This document shows positions 1 through 8,573 of a stretch of DNA of 64,000 nucleotides, in pieces; position 1 is the first letter of the stretch, and each line of letters starts with the position of its first letter. The notes under the pieces were generated by a model, which saw only the letters and a list, made by a program, of their open reading frames with translations, ran no database searches and was not told the origin of the DNA. This stretch comes from Crocinitomicaceae bacterium (lineage in GTDB: Bacteria; Bacteroidota; Bacteroidia; Flavobacteriales_D; Crocinitomicaceae), in NCBI GenBank assembly GCA_023262855.1, contig JALQYQ010000051.1, positions 1 to 64,000 on the forward strand, in the 5' to 3' direction. The position numbers and the translations under genes are program-made.

Positions 1-1
1 C

Positions 2-139
2 GCCTTCTACATGACCCGCCTCGTCATCGTCGCCTTCTTGGGCTCGCCGAGGAATGAAGCAGTCTCCCACGCTCACGAATCGCCCGCACTGATGACCCTT
101 CCGCTCATCATCCTCATGATTTTGTCAGTGATTGGGGGA
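2..139 (+). CDS. nuoL: NADH-quinone oxidoreductase subunit L fragment (foreign, chimeric end)
   Basis: Frame 2 encodes an internal piece of NuoL, the proton-pumping antiporter-like subunit of respiratory complex I. It contains FYMTRLVIVAFLGSPR followed by HAHESPALMTLPLIILM, which matches the family pattern FYMTR..F.GxPR...HAHESP..M..PL. No start is present and the frame runs into an unrelated stop at 149-151. Bases 1-120 are about 59% GC (71/120) against about 37% at 181-300, with codons rich in C at the third position, unlike everything downstream. Similarity fades at about 127-139, where an alpha/beta-hydrolase frame takes over. I infer that this stretch comes from another, GC-richer organism and was joined by an assembly or library artefact; a natural insertion is less likely. 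Confidence 0.75.
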
Positions 140-432
140 GACAATTTTTAGCGTATCAGGCAGCCACCTATTTAAAAAAGATTAAGGTTCCAGTTTTAGC
201 AATTAACGGATCAAAAGATATTCAAGTTCCTCCAGTGAGTAACCAAGCAGGATTTGCGAAAAATTTTTCTACGAAATCGCTTCCACAATCAAAGGCAATC
301 GTTGTTGATGGATTAAATCATTTGTTTCAAACATGTACAACTTGTACAACAAGCGAATATGCTGAATTGGAAGAAACATTTTCAGAGGCCGTTTTGAAAG
401 AATTGACAAGTTGGATTAAGGGATTGAATTAA
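121..432 (+). CDS. Alpha/beta hydrolase, C-terminal part only
   Basis: The frame through 121-432 reads like the end of a serine alpha/beta hydrolase. It has the strand and acid-turn region VPVLAINGSKDIQVPP, in which Asp of GSKD would be the catalytic acid, and then GLNHLFQTC, in which His would be the catalytic histidine. The C-terminus is an amphipathic helix ending in LTSWIKGLN. The nucleophile elbow and the N-terminal half are missing because the foreign sequence at 1 to ~135 replaces them. In intact genomes this C-terminal pattern belongs to secreted or cytoplasmic dienelactone-hydrolase-like esterases; substrate unknown. Its stop overlaps the stop of the convergent gene at 429. Confidence 0.6.
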   Translation, partial: FVSDWGRQFLAYQAATYLKKIKVPVLAINGSKDIQVPPVSNQAGFAKNFSTKSLPQSKAIVVDGLNHLFQTCTTCTTSEYAELEETFSEAVLKELTSWIKGLN

Positions 433-1694
433 TCCTTTTTCTCCACTTCGTTGTCTCTGAACGCAGAAGGAATTAAATCTGGAATTACTTTTAGAACAAT
501 TGGCAGTAACACAGCTCCTCCGGGAAGCATAAAAATTGCGAGCGAAGGCATTGATTTCACCAAATCCTTGAATTGGGTTTTGACCATCTCTTTCTCTTCT
601 TTGCTTAATTCTGTTGTAGTAGATTTTCGAATTAATTGAACTAATTCTTTGCTTTGTTTTAATTCGACCGCCAATTTATCCTTGTTTCGACCCAATATTT
701 TAACCCATCGTTTTGACAAGCTGCTGTAGACTTTCTCCACCGATGATGAGTTTTTCAAAAAGGGAATTCTGCTCTGATTGGTTAGAATAAACTGTTCTGT
801 GAGGGCGAGTGATTCGTTTAATTCCATTTCGTTCAATCCCAACTTTTCACCCAATTCTGACAAGTATTTCTTCTCTTCAATATCAGCTTCATGGTTCGAA
901 AAAATAACAAAAGACGATAAATCAACCAAAAAGCGTTTGAACAACCAATTTGACTCAACAACATCCGTGAAATCATCAAATGAGGCGCCAGATTTGAAAC
1001 GCGACTCAGCTAATTCACGATGAATATCTGAAAGATTTGCTGAAGCTAAAAAGACCGAAAACATTGACTTTTCTTGCGATTCAATTGTTCCATCTGAATA
1101 GGCTGCCAAGGTAATTGCGTTTAGTGCATTCAAGGCCAATTCATCGTAATTGTAAAAGGTACTTTTCTTGCGGTGTTCCATAAACTCATTGAACAAAATA
1201 ACATCCAAGTAGATGAACACGTTGTTCAAATAATTCACCCAGAAACGATTTTCCAAAAAATTGGATTTGATATCGACACGTTTCGCTAGGATCGTTTCCA
1301 GTTTCTCATCCTTCGTTTCCTTTAAGAAAAAGGTGAATATTTTAGAAATGGAAGACGCATTGTATTTCCCGTAAAAATCAACCAAGGTATTGATGAAGTC
1401 ATTCTTGTCGATTTCTTCTTCAGGGTTGTTTAAATTCACTTTGTAAACGAAAAGATGGCATTCAAACAAGAGCAATTTCAGTTTTTCTTCTGACGTCCAT
1501 TTTGAATCGTCGAGTTCTTTGGCAAATTGCAAGCGGGAAGGGAATCCAAAAATGATTCCTGTGCGACCCAAGGCAGCATGAATAAATGAATGTTTATCTA
1601 CCTCGTCAGGTAAATCGCACATCAAATCGAACTGGTTTTTTTCAACCAAATCGAAGTATTTATTGATCCATCCTTTTGAACCTGGTTGCAACAT
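429..1694 (-). CDS. LETM1-related protein (TerB-like centre)
   Basis: A 421-residue protein with no signal peptide. The middle (about residues 185-300) has the acidic helical pattern ITLAAYSDGTIESQEKSMF and SSFVIFSNHEADIEEKKYL, typical of TerB-like metal-binding domains. The end (residues ~383-413) has PSLAIFMLPGGAVLLPIVLK and DLIPSAF, the hydrophobic signature of LETM1-type proteins. The family is common in Flavobacteriia and sometimes named 'LETM1-related biofilm-associated protein'; no biochemical role is known to me. The ATG at 1694 is the first in frame. The gene converges on the hydrolase fragment and is 63 bp downstream of the small outer-membrane gene on the same strand. Confidence 0.65.
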   Translation of the reverse strand: MLQPGSKGWINKYFDLVEKNQFDLMCDLPDEVDKHSFIHAALGRTGIIFGFPSRLQFAKELDDSKWTSEEKLKLLLFECHLFVYKVNLNNPEEEIDKNDFINTLVDFYGKYNASSISKIFTFFLKETKDEKLETILAKRVDIKSNFLENRFWVNYLNNVFIYLDVILFNEFMEHRKKSTFYNYDELALNALNAITLAAYSDGTIESQEKSMFSVFLASANLSDIHRELAESRFKSGASFDDFTDVVESNWLFKRFLVDLSSFVIFSNHEADIEEKKYLSELGEKLGLNEMELNESLALTEQFILTNQSRIPFLKNSSSVEKVYSSLSKRWVKILGRNKDKLAVELKQSKELVQLIRKSTTTELSKEEKEMVKTQFKDLVKSMPSLAIFMLPGGAVLLPIVLKVIPDLIPSAFRDNEVEKKD

Positions 1695-1757
1695 TCAATT
1701 ATCTTTCTGCAAATTTACAACAAATCAACCCATGAATCTGAAAGAAATAGAAAAGAT

Positions 1758-2237
1758 TTACAGCGCATAGCGCAAGGCCATACCACCACAAATAGTTGCT
1801 CCGAAATAGGGAAAGACTCTAAATGTTGGTCCGATGTCCATTGCAAAATTAATTGGTGCTTGTTTAAAGGTATATTCCCAACCGATGACAGCATCAGCAC
1901 CCGCCCATCTTCCAGAATAATAGGATTGATTCGGCTTGCTGTAAAATTGAAAACCATTTCTCCATGTTCCAATATCTGCTCCAACACCCCAATACCATTC
2001 AATTCCGCGTGATAAAGGATAATTCATTTCAAAAAGTCCTTCAAGCCAAAAATCATTTTTACCGCCACCAACATTCCATTCGAAAGCGCCATTGCTTTTC
2101 ACAAAATGTTTCACACTCAAGGAAGCTCCACCATTGTAATGGCGACCGCCTTTTATTCCAATTGCCGCTGAATACTGTTGATTGAAAGCCACAAACGAAT
2201 TGGTCAAAATGAAAATGACAATTACTACTGTTCTCAT
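1758..2237 (-). CDS. Small predicted outer-membrane beta-barrel protein
   Basis: 159 residues with an N-terminal signal peptide (hydrophobic VVIVIFILTNSFVAFN, cleavage near residue 20). The remainder alternates short Gly/aromatic-rich beta strands (AIGIKGGRHYNGGASLSVKHF, FEWNVGGG, WYWGVGADIGTW, AVIGWEYTF, FAMDIGPTFRVFPYFGATIC), as in small 8-stranded outer-membrane barrels. It lies 12 bp after the stop of the lamin-tail protein gene and is probably co-transcribed with it. No more specific family is recognised. A periplasmic beta-sandwich is the main alternative. Confidence 0.5.
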   Translation of the reverse strand: MRTVVIVIFILTNSFVAFNQQYSAAIGIKGGRHYNGGASLSVKHFVKSNGAFEWNVGGGKNDFWLEGLFEMNYPLSRGIEWYWGVGADIGTWRNGFQFYSKPNQSYYSGRWAGADAVIGWEYTFKQAPINFAMDIGPTFRVFPYFGATICGGMALRYAL

Positions 2238-2249
2238 ACTAAATTTTGC

Positions 2250-4838
2250 TTAGAGCTTTCCAGCAACGACGAATGCTTTTGTTTTTGAAAACTGGGTTTC
2301 TCCATCCAACGAAAATGCTTGAAAAACCGCTACATAGGTTCCGATGCTGGCTTTTACATCTTTATCTGTAACGCCATCCCATGAAAAAGTTCCACTTGTC
2401 GCCAATAATTCATTCGAAAAAAGTGATTTTATCAACCTCCCACGATCATCGTAAATGGTGAATTTACCCAACAATCCAGGCTCATTCATTTCATAACTGA
2501 TCAGCAAGACATCTTCGAATCCATCGTTATCGGGTGAAACAGTTTCGCTAGTGAAGGAGAAATTACCATTCGAAACAGCAGGATAATATTGCGAGTTCTT
2601 GCCTCCTGGTGTTGCAAAGCCAATTGCTTCTGCGGCTGAATGCCAATTTGATGCATTGTCTGAAACTCCAGCTGGATCAATGCGCTCCAAGGAAACACCA
2701 TCTGTCACATCCAACAGGGAAAAATGCCAATCGCTTGTGTAAGAAACTTTGTCCATTACTTGAAAATTCCAAATCAAGAAAACAGTGCTTGAATCCACAT
2801 TCATACTTGGTAAGTCCATTTGGTAAAATGTTCCTGGTATGGTTGCTGGATAGTTCATTTTGACAAAGTTCGAATCTTTACCTAGCACAACATATTCTCC
2901 TGGCGATAAAATGTAGTGATTCGAAATTACCTTGTTGTTGTCAATTGTATCGTTGTCAAAATTTGCGAATTGCCAATCTTTTAAATCGATCGTTTTGTTC
3001 GATGTATTCAGTAATTCAATCCAATCATATCCTCCAGTAAAAGGATCGAACAAGATTTCGTTGATTACGATATCGCCTTTCACAGGATTTTCTGGTAACA
3101 CAAATGTTCCATTCAAATCAGTTGTGTTTAACCAACAATCTCCCACATTTTGCAACAGGATTGCATAGGTTTGACTTCCCACTAAGTTTTCATTGAATTC
3201 AAACGTAACGGTTATTGGGAATGGGTCTAAAATGTAGGTGTTTGAAAGTGTCAACGAAGGATTCACAGAAACAAGTGCATTTGCCAATAAGGTAGAATCC
3301 ATTCCTTCTGAAAAGTTGATGGTAACAAGATTTGGTGAAAGTGCAATTAACTCGGTGATAAATGGATTTTGTGTATCTGCCGTGATATCATAGACGGAAT
3401 TTTGTGCCCCAGGAGTTCCACCTAACGCATCATTACTTGCTTTCCAATTGTCTGCTGCCGAACATGGATCGTTAGGATTGATTAATTCTATTGAATAACC
3501 TCCATCCGCTTTTGTTGGATCTTGGTACCAAGCATCTGTGTAGGAAATGCGGTCCAATTCAAGTCCTGAATTTGTTTTTAGAACAATGTCATCTCCAGCG
3601 TTATTCAAACTTGGAAAACTCGTTACTGCAACAGCTGTTGTCATCGTAAAGGTATCCACATTGGCGGTTGAGCACAAAATCTTATGTTCTCCAGGATACA
3701 ACCAAGCGCTTTGAATTGTTCCATCAGCTGAAGCATCACCCAATTTCCAATCTTGGATGTTAAAGTATTTGGTTGATTTATTGTAAATTTCAACGTATTC
3801 GACAGCAGGAAGGCCAACAGCAGGTGATTCATCACAGACAAATTCATTGAGAATTACATCACCTTTTACCGGTGTTTCAGCTACTAAATAACTAAAATTC
3901 GTCGATTGAATTCCAGCCGCATTCAAGGCAACATCTTCAATGTTTTGTGCAAATAGTTGATAGGAACTACCATTCGTTAAAGGAGCTGTCAAGGTCAAAT
4001 GAACCAAACTTAAATTCGTCGCATCACGTTGCGCTGAAGCAATTGTTACAAAAGGTTGAATGTCATAATTTGCTACAGTTTCAGCACTTGTTTGATCTAC
4101 ATTTTCATCAAAAAGCACATCCACCTGAGTGGCATTGATTGCAGTTGCTGAAAGTAAAACGGGTGGTGTTACATCCAAAATAATTGGTCCAACATAGATG
4201 TCATCAAAAAAGTGTTTCTGAAAAAACGAAGCGGTTGATTGTGTAATTGAAATTCCAAAGAAACTACATGTTGCAATTGTTGCATCGTTGATGGTTCCTT
4301 CTGTAAAATAACTCACTCCCGTTCCCGTAATATCTCTCGATAAGGTCCAATCGTTTGCACTTGTTCGAATGACTTTAATTTTCAGGATGTTGTTACTGAT
4401 GTTTGTTACGCCGTCTGTTCCATCAATAATTTTTACAGCCGTTCCCGCCACTTTTCTGTATAGTGAAATTTCGTCTGTTGTACCACCAATTCGAACGAAA
4501 TAGCCATTCAATGTTCCACTTAACAAATTGGATTGATCGGACATTAAGTAAATGTCAACATAATTGGCGCTTGAGGTATTGAACGTTAAATTTGTATACA
4601 ATTCCCATTGCGCATTTGAAGCTTGTGCGCTAGGCGTTGCTAAATAAAAGCTTGAATTCGTTTGCAATTTATTGGAACGCAAGTGCATATCGCCAGCAAC
4701 ATCAACTACCGTATAAACAGAGTCATCGCCAATCCACGCTGGATTTACCGAAAAATTTCCATCTGTAAAGTTGTCATTTAATTGCGCTTGTAGTCCGAGA
4801 GCAGTTAAGAAAATAACAAAGGTCAAAAAGTATTTCAT
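2250..4838 (-). CDS. Secreted lamin-tail-domain protein with C-terminal FlgD/CTD-like domain
   Basis: 862 residues. A signal peptide (FLTFVIFLTALGLQAQ) is followed by a jelly-roll-like N-terminal region, Ig-like segments (TPPVLLSATAINATQVDVLF) and two lamin-tail domains, starting near KGDVILNEFVCDESP and KGDIVINEILFDPF; each has the family's 'I.E......DWIEL.N' core. The last ~90 residues (SPDNDGFEDVLLISYEM, IYDDRGRLIKSLFS, GTFSWDGVTD, GTYVAVFQA) form a FlgD-Ig/type B sorting-like domain, the usual export signal for the type IX system. The protein is therefore predicted to be at the cell surface or released. Lamin-tail domains in Bacteroidota often accompany nucleases or adhesins, but no enzyme domain is seen here. 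Confidence 0.75.
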   Translation of the reverse strand: MKYFLTFVIFLTALGLQAQLNDNFTDGNFSVNPAWIGDDSVYTVVDVAGDMHLRSNKLQTNSSFYLATPSAQASNAQWELYTNLTFNTSSANYVDIYLMSDQSNLLSGTLNGYFVRIGGTTDEISLYRKVAGTAVKIIDGTDGVTNISNNILKIKVIRTSANDWTLSRDITGTGVSYFTEGTINDATIATCSFFGISITQSTASFFQKHFFDDIYVGPIILDVTPPVLLSATAINATQVDVLFDENVDQTSAETVANYDIQPFVTIASAQRDATNLSLVHLTLTAPLTNGSSYQLFAQNIEDVALNAAGIQSTNFSYLVAETPVKGDVILNEFVCDESPAVGLPAVEYVEIYNKSTKYFNIQDWKLGDASADGTIQSAWLYPGEHKILCSTANVDTFTMTTAVAVTSFPSLNNAGDDIVLKTNSGLELDRISYTDAWYQDPTKADGGYSIELINPNDPCSAADNWKASNDALGGTPGAQNSVYDITADTQNPFITELIALSPNLVTINFSEGMDSTLLANALVSVNPSLTLSNTYILDPFPITVTFEFNENLVGSQTYAILLQNVGDCWLNTTDLNGTFVLPENPVKGDIVINEILFDPFTGGYDWIELLNTSNKTIDLKDWQFANFDNDTIDNNKVISNHYILSPGEYVVLGKDSNFVKMNYPATIPGTFYQMDLPSMNVDSSTVFLIWNFQVMDKVSYTSDWHFSLLDVTDGVSLERIDPAGVSDNASNWHSAAEAIGFATPGGKNSQYYPAVSNGNFSFTSETVSPDNDGFEDVLLISYEMNEPGLLGKFTIYDDRGRLIKSLFSNELLATSGTFSWDGVTDKDVKASIGTYVAVFQAFSLDGETQFSKTKAFVVAGKL

Positions 4839-4987
4839 CCGATTCTTTTCTATGCTGCTAAATATACTAATTTTGGCAGAAGTTTAAATTAAATAATTAT
4901 GAAATAGCCTTGTATATGATTTGCTGAAAAGGCAATAAAGTATTTGAGGCGTATTCCATATGACAAATAAAAACAAATTAAAGACAT

Positions 4988-5974
4988 ATGAAAGTTGCGG
5001 TTGTTGGTGCTACGGGAATGGTTGGAAACGTGATGTTGCAAGTTTTGCGTGAACAGAATTTTCCAATTACAGAATTAATTCCTGTTGCTTCTGAAAAATC
5101 GGTTGGTTCTGAAATCGATTTTGGAGGTTTAAAGTTCAAGGTTGTTGGTTTGGAAACAGCTGTTAACATGCGACCTGATGTAGCCATCTTTTCAGCAGGT
5201 GGAGAAACTTCATTGGAATGGGCTCCAAAGTTTGCTGAAGTAGGTACAACTGTCATCGACAATTCTTCCGCTTGGAGAATGGATCCAACAAAGAAATTAA
5301 TCGTTCCAGAAATCAATGGAAATGAATTAACTGCAACAGATAAAATCATTGCGAATCCAAATTGTAGTACCATTCAATTGGTTCTAACCTTGGCTCCTTT
5401 GCACAAAGCATTTAAAGTGAAACGCGTTGTTGTTTCTACCTATCAATCCATTACTGGAACTGGTGTAAAAGCTGTTCAGCAAATGGAAAATGAGCGAAAT
5501 GGCATCAATGGCGACATGGCTTACAATTACCCGATTGATAAAAATTGTATTCCTCAATGTGATTCTTTCACCGATAACGGTTACACGAAAGAAGAAATGA
5601 AGTTGACGAATGAAACAAAGAAAATATTAGATCCGAGCATTAATGTTACAGCAACGGCTGTGCGTGTTCCTGTTGTTGGAGGTCACTCAGAAGCGGTGAA
5701 TATCGAATTTGAAAACGATTTTGATTTAGCGGAGGTTCGCAAATTGTTGCACGAACAAAGCGGAATTACTTTGAAAGATGATCCAACGACTTATTCGTAT
5801 CCAATGCCGAAATATGCTGAAGGAAAAGACGATGTATTTGTTGGACGCATTCGCCGTGATGAATCACAAGCAAATACCTTAAACTTGTGGATAGTTGCTG
5901 ATAACTTGAGAAAAGGAGCTGCGACAAATGCCGTTCAAATCGGAAAATTATTGATTGAAAAAGGGCTGATATAA
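4988..5974 (+). CDS. asd: Aspartate-semialdehyde dehydrogenase
   Basis: Reduces aspartyl-4-phosphate to aspartate semialdehyde with NADPH, the branch point to lysine/diaminopimelate, threonine and methionine. The 328 residues are full length. The Rossmann motif GATGMVG is at residues 7-13, the nucleophile Cys126 is in NPNCSTIQ, and the active-site Arg226 and His233 are in VRVPVVGGHSEAV. The ATG at 4988 follows AAAGACAT; the family starts with the same short strand before the GATG loop. Divergent from the lamin-tail gene with a 149-bp intergenic region; the sulfatase gene follows 19 bp downstream and may share the transcript. Confidence 0.95.
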   Translation: MKVAVVGATGMVGNVMLQVLREQNFPITELIPVASEKSVGSEIDFGGLKFKVVGLETAVNMRPDVAIFSAGGETSLEWAPKFAEVGTTVIDNSSAWRMDPTKKLIVPEINGNELTATDKIIANPNCSTIQLVLTLAPLHKAFKVKRVVVSTYQSITGTGVKAVQQMENERNGINGDMAYNYPIDKNCIPQCDSFTDNGYTKEEMKLTNETKKILDPSINVTATAVRVPVVGGHSEAVNIEFENDFDLAEVRKLLHEQSGITLKDDPTTYSYPMPKYAEGKDDVFVGRIRRDESQANTLNLWIVADNLRKGAATNAVQIGKLLIEKGLI

Positions 5975-5993
5975 CCCGTTCGAGGCACGTATT

Positions 5994-8396
5994 TTGAAGC
6001 GTATTCAACAGCATTTTAGACAAGGTCAACGTTGGTTTTTACCGCTTTTACTCTTGCTATGGTTGTTGCGCATTTACCTGTTTTTTTCTTTGCAGAACAG
6101 TTCCATTGCACGAGATACTTCTTTGCATGTGAATTGGTTCGGTTTGATTTTTGACGCTTGGTTGGTCCTTGCTGTTTGGCTAATCACTGCCTCGTTAAAT
6201 GCGCTATTCAGTTTTTGGAACAAATGGCCAAAGCACTTGTTAGCTCCACTGATTGGATCCGTTGTTTTGTTTTCGTGCATTGCCTTGGATCAATACTACA
6301 TGACCATGTTTCAACCTTTGGATGAATCGTTTTTCTTCTTTTCGTTTGAAGAGTTGATAATGATCATTGGTTTGAAAGAACGCTTGTCTGTGGCTATGGT
6401 GCTCAGCTTGCTTGGGATTTTTGGGTTTTATTTCTTTTTGTCTTACTGGTTGAATAAACGAATTAAGTCAGAAAGTAAGGTAAATACCGCTCTTTTTTAC
6501 TCAAGCTTGCTCGCCTTTTTTACCTTGCCATTTGCCCATTTCAGGTTCGAAAATGATTTGGCAAAGGAAGGACTCGCGAACAATCGGTTGATTTTATTTG
6601 TCGATCAAAGCATTCGCTACGGATTAACACCTGAATCGGATATCAAAACCATCTTTCCGCGTGATTTCAAGCAATTGGATGTTTCGTTTTATTCCAATTC
6701 GACGGAGAATCCTTTGTTTCCCTTGTGGCATAAATTACCCGCAAAAAGCGTTTTAGATCCTTATTTTAATCCAACTTCCGATGGTAAGGCGCCGAATGTT
6801 GTTTTCATTATTGTCGAAAGTTTGTCATCTGATTTATGTGGTGAGCGCGCGTATAAAACTGGACACATTATGCCTTTTTTGGATGAGTTGGCTGGAAAAT
6901 CATTGTACTTTCCCAACACCTTTTCGACTTCGCAACGCACGCACAATGTGTTACCCGCAACCTTGTCTTCCGTTCCAAATGTGATGGATGGAAATGTCTT
7001 CCAGCAAATCGAATTTCCGAATCATTGGTCCTTGATGCGCTTGTTGAATAAGACCTATCAAACCCGTTTTTTCTGTGGTGTTTATTTGGAATATTTAAAC
7101 ATGCGTGGATTCATGAATTACCAAAAAGCAGATTACTTGGTTGATGACTGGTCGGAAGAAGCAATCGCTCACAATGAAGCAGTGGGAAGTCCATGGGGAT
7201 TCCCAGATGAAGATTTATTCAAGCAATCGTTTGTTGATTTACCAGAAGAAAATGAAGAACCTTTATTCGATGTTTTCCTGACAATTTCAACACATGATCC
7301 CTTCGTTTATCCTAATAAAAGGATGTATACAAAAATAGTAAAACGCAAAGCAAAACGAATCAAAGACCGTGAATTACGATTAAATATTGCGGAAAATGCT
7401 GAAAAATTTGGGTCATTTGCTTACACAGATGCCGCATTACGTGCTTATATTAATGCATGGAAACAGCGAAAAGATTTTGAAAATACGATTTTCATCATCA
7501 CCGGCGATCATGGTTCAGAATTGTACACACCGAATAAATTAACAAAGTACAACGTCCCAATTATCATTTATTCACCTTTATTGAAAGAAGGAAAAATCTC
7601 TCATTCGGTAGTTTCACATTTGGACATTACACCAACAATTTATAATTATTTGCGTGTTCGTTACAACAAGAAACTTCCCCCATCTGTTCCTTTCGTTGGG
7701 AAAGAATTGGTCATTGATTCTGCTTTTAATACAAAGCGATCCTTGGTTTTTACAACGAATAAATTAAAAACAAGTGAGTTGTTTTACAATGGTTTTGCCT
7801 ACCTGGAAAACACTCTTTTTTCAGTCAATGAAAATTTTGAAATCAAGGAATCACCGGATGTCTTTTTAAAAAACAAATTGAAGAAACAATTGGAGTTGTA
7901 TCAGTTGTTTAGTCAATATACCATCCGTCAAAATCACCTTGTCCCACCAAGGGAACATGCGCATTGGTTTTACACGAAAAAATGGAAAGAGAAATCGCGT
8001 TTCGAAATTGAGGTCGACACAACACTTTCCAGGGATAGATGTATCGCATTGGGCTCCTGCTCATTTTCACCCAAGACAGACAATTCACTGCGCATACAAG
8101 TTCAAGCAGAACTTTATTGTGAAACCCCAGATGATTTAAATTCTTTGGCGGATCTGGTGGTCAGTTCAAAACAAATCAGTTGGTTGGATCGTCGAGTCAT
8201 ACTATTCAAAGCTATACGACCAACTTTTGTAGATAAATTCAAAGCAAGTGCGACAAACAAAATTGTTTACACGATTGAATGTGTTGGATTGAGACAATCG
8301 AAATTATTGAAGAGCCATCAATTGTTTTTCACCTTGTACAACAAGGATCACATTGAGCAACCATTTGATCGTGTTAGGGTAGTGGTGTCGAATTAA
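5994..8396 (+). CDS. Membrane-anchored sulfatase, LTA-synthase/phosphoglycerol-transferase type
   Basis: 800 residues. Five membrane helices occupy roughly residues 14-34, 51-73, 83-101, 131-151 and 164-180. A large extracytoplasmic alkaline-phosphatase-fold domain follows: PNVVFIIVESLSSD (metal-ligand Glu275), TSQRTHN with a likely nucleophile Thr316, FLTISTHDPF, and TGDHGSEL (metal-binding Asp-His). This is the LtaS/MdoB/EptA-like layout, so the enzyme probably transfers a phospho-alcohol group onto an envelope lipid or glycan; the substrate is not known. The best start is a TTG at 5994, with no in-frame ATG before the first helix. A ~200-residue C-terminal extension after the sulfatase domain is beta-rich and unassigned. 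Confidence 0.8.
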   Translation: MKRIQQHFRQGQRWFLPLLLLLWLLRIYLFFSLQNSSIARDTSLHVNWFGLIFDAWLVLAVWLITASLNALFSFWNKWPKHLLAPLIGSVVLFSCIALDQYYMTMFQPLDESFFFFSFEELIMIIGLKERLSVAMVLSLLGIFGFYFFLSYWLNKRIKSESKVNTALFYSSLLAFFTLPFAHFRFENDLAKEGLANNRLILFVDQSIRYGLTPESDIKTIFPRDFKQLDVSFYSNSTENPLFPLWHKLPAKSVLDPYFNPTSDGKAPNVVFIIVESLSSDLCGERAYKTGHIMPFLDELAGKSLYFPNTFSTSQRTHNVLPATLSSVPNVMDGNVFQQIEFPNHWSLMRLLNKTYQTRFFCGVYLEYLNMRGFMNYQKADYLVDDWSEEAIAHNEAVGSPWGFPDEDLFKQSFVDLPEENEEPLFDVFLTISTHDPFVYPNKRMYTKIVKRKAKRIKDRELRLNIAENAEKFGSFAYTDAALRAYINAWKQRKDFENTIFIITGDHGSELYTPNKLTKYNVPIIIYSPLLKEGKISHSVVSHLDITPTIYNYLRVRYNKKLPPSVPFVGKELVIDSAFNTKRSLVFTTNKLKTSELFYNGFAYLENTLFSVNENFEIKESPDVFLKNKLKKQLELYQLFSQYTIRQNHLVPPREHAHWFYTKKWKEKSRFEIEVDTTLSRDRCIALGSCSFSPKTDNSLRIQVQAELYCETPDDLNSLADLVVSSKQISWLDRRVILFKAIRPTFVDKFKASATNKIVYTIECVGLRQSKLLKSHQLFFTLYNKDHIEQPFDRVRVVVSN

Positions 8397-8568
8397 GCTT
8401 CGAGAGAATTTCGACATGCTCAATATAACACCTCAGCTTCCATTCGAGAGCATTGAACCGTTGCCTTCGAGGACCTCAGTCAACGGTTCAATAAACCACC
8501 ACAGAAAGTGTTGCCTTCGAGAGCCTCAGTCAACGGAAAAATTGGTGGCTGAGGCTCTCGAAGCCACA
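8397..8568. repeat. REP-like palindrome cluster A
   Basis: Four units of one short repeat sit between two convergent genes. A long unit (8397-8437) has CTTCGAGAG and CCTCAGC separated by an AT-rich insert. A second unit (8453-8491) carries the core flanked by an 11-bp perfect stem (TTGAACCGTTG / CAACGGTTCAA). Two further cores are opposed, CTTCGAGAGCCTCAG at 8515-8529 and its exact reverse complement at 8549-8563, each with its own flanking stem (GTTG/CAAC; GTGGCT/AGCCAC). The paired, head-to-head arrangement resembles REP/BIME elements. The cluster could also act as a bidirectional terminator. Confidence 0.85.
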
Positions 8569-8573
8569 ATTTG

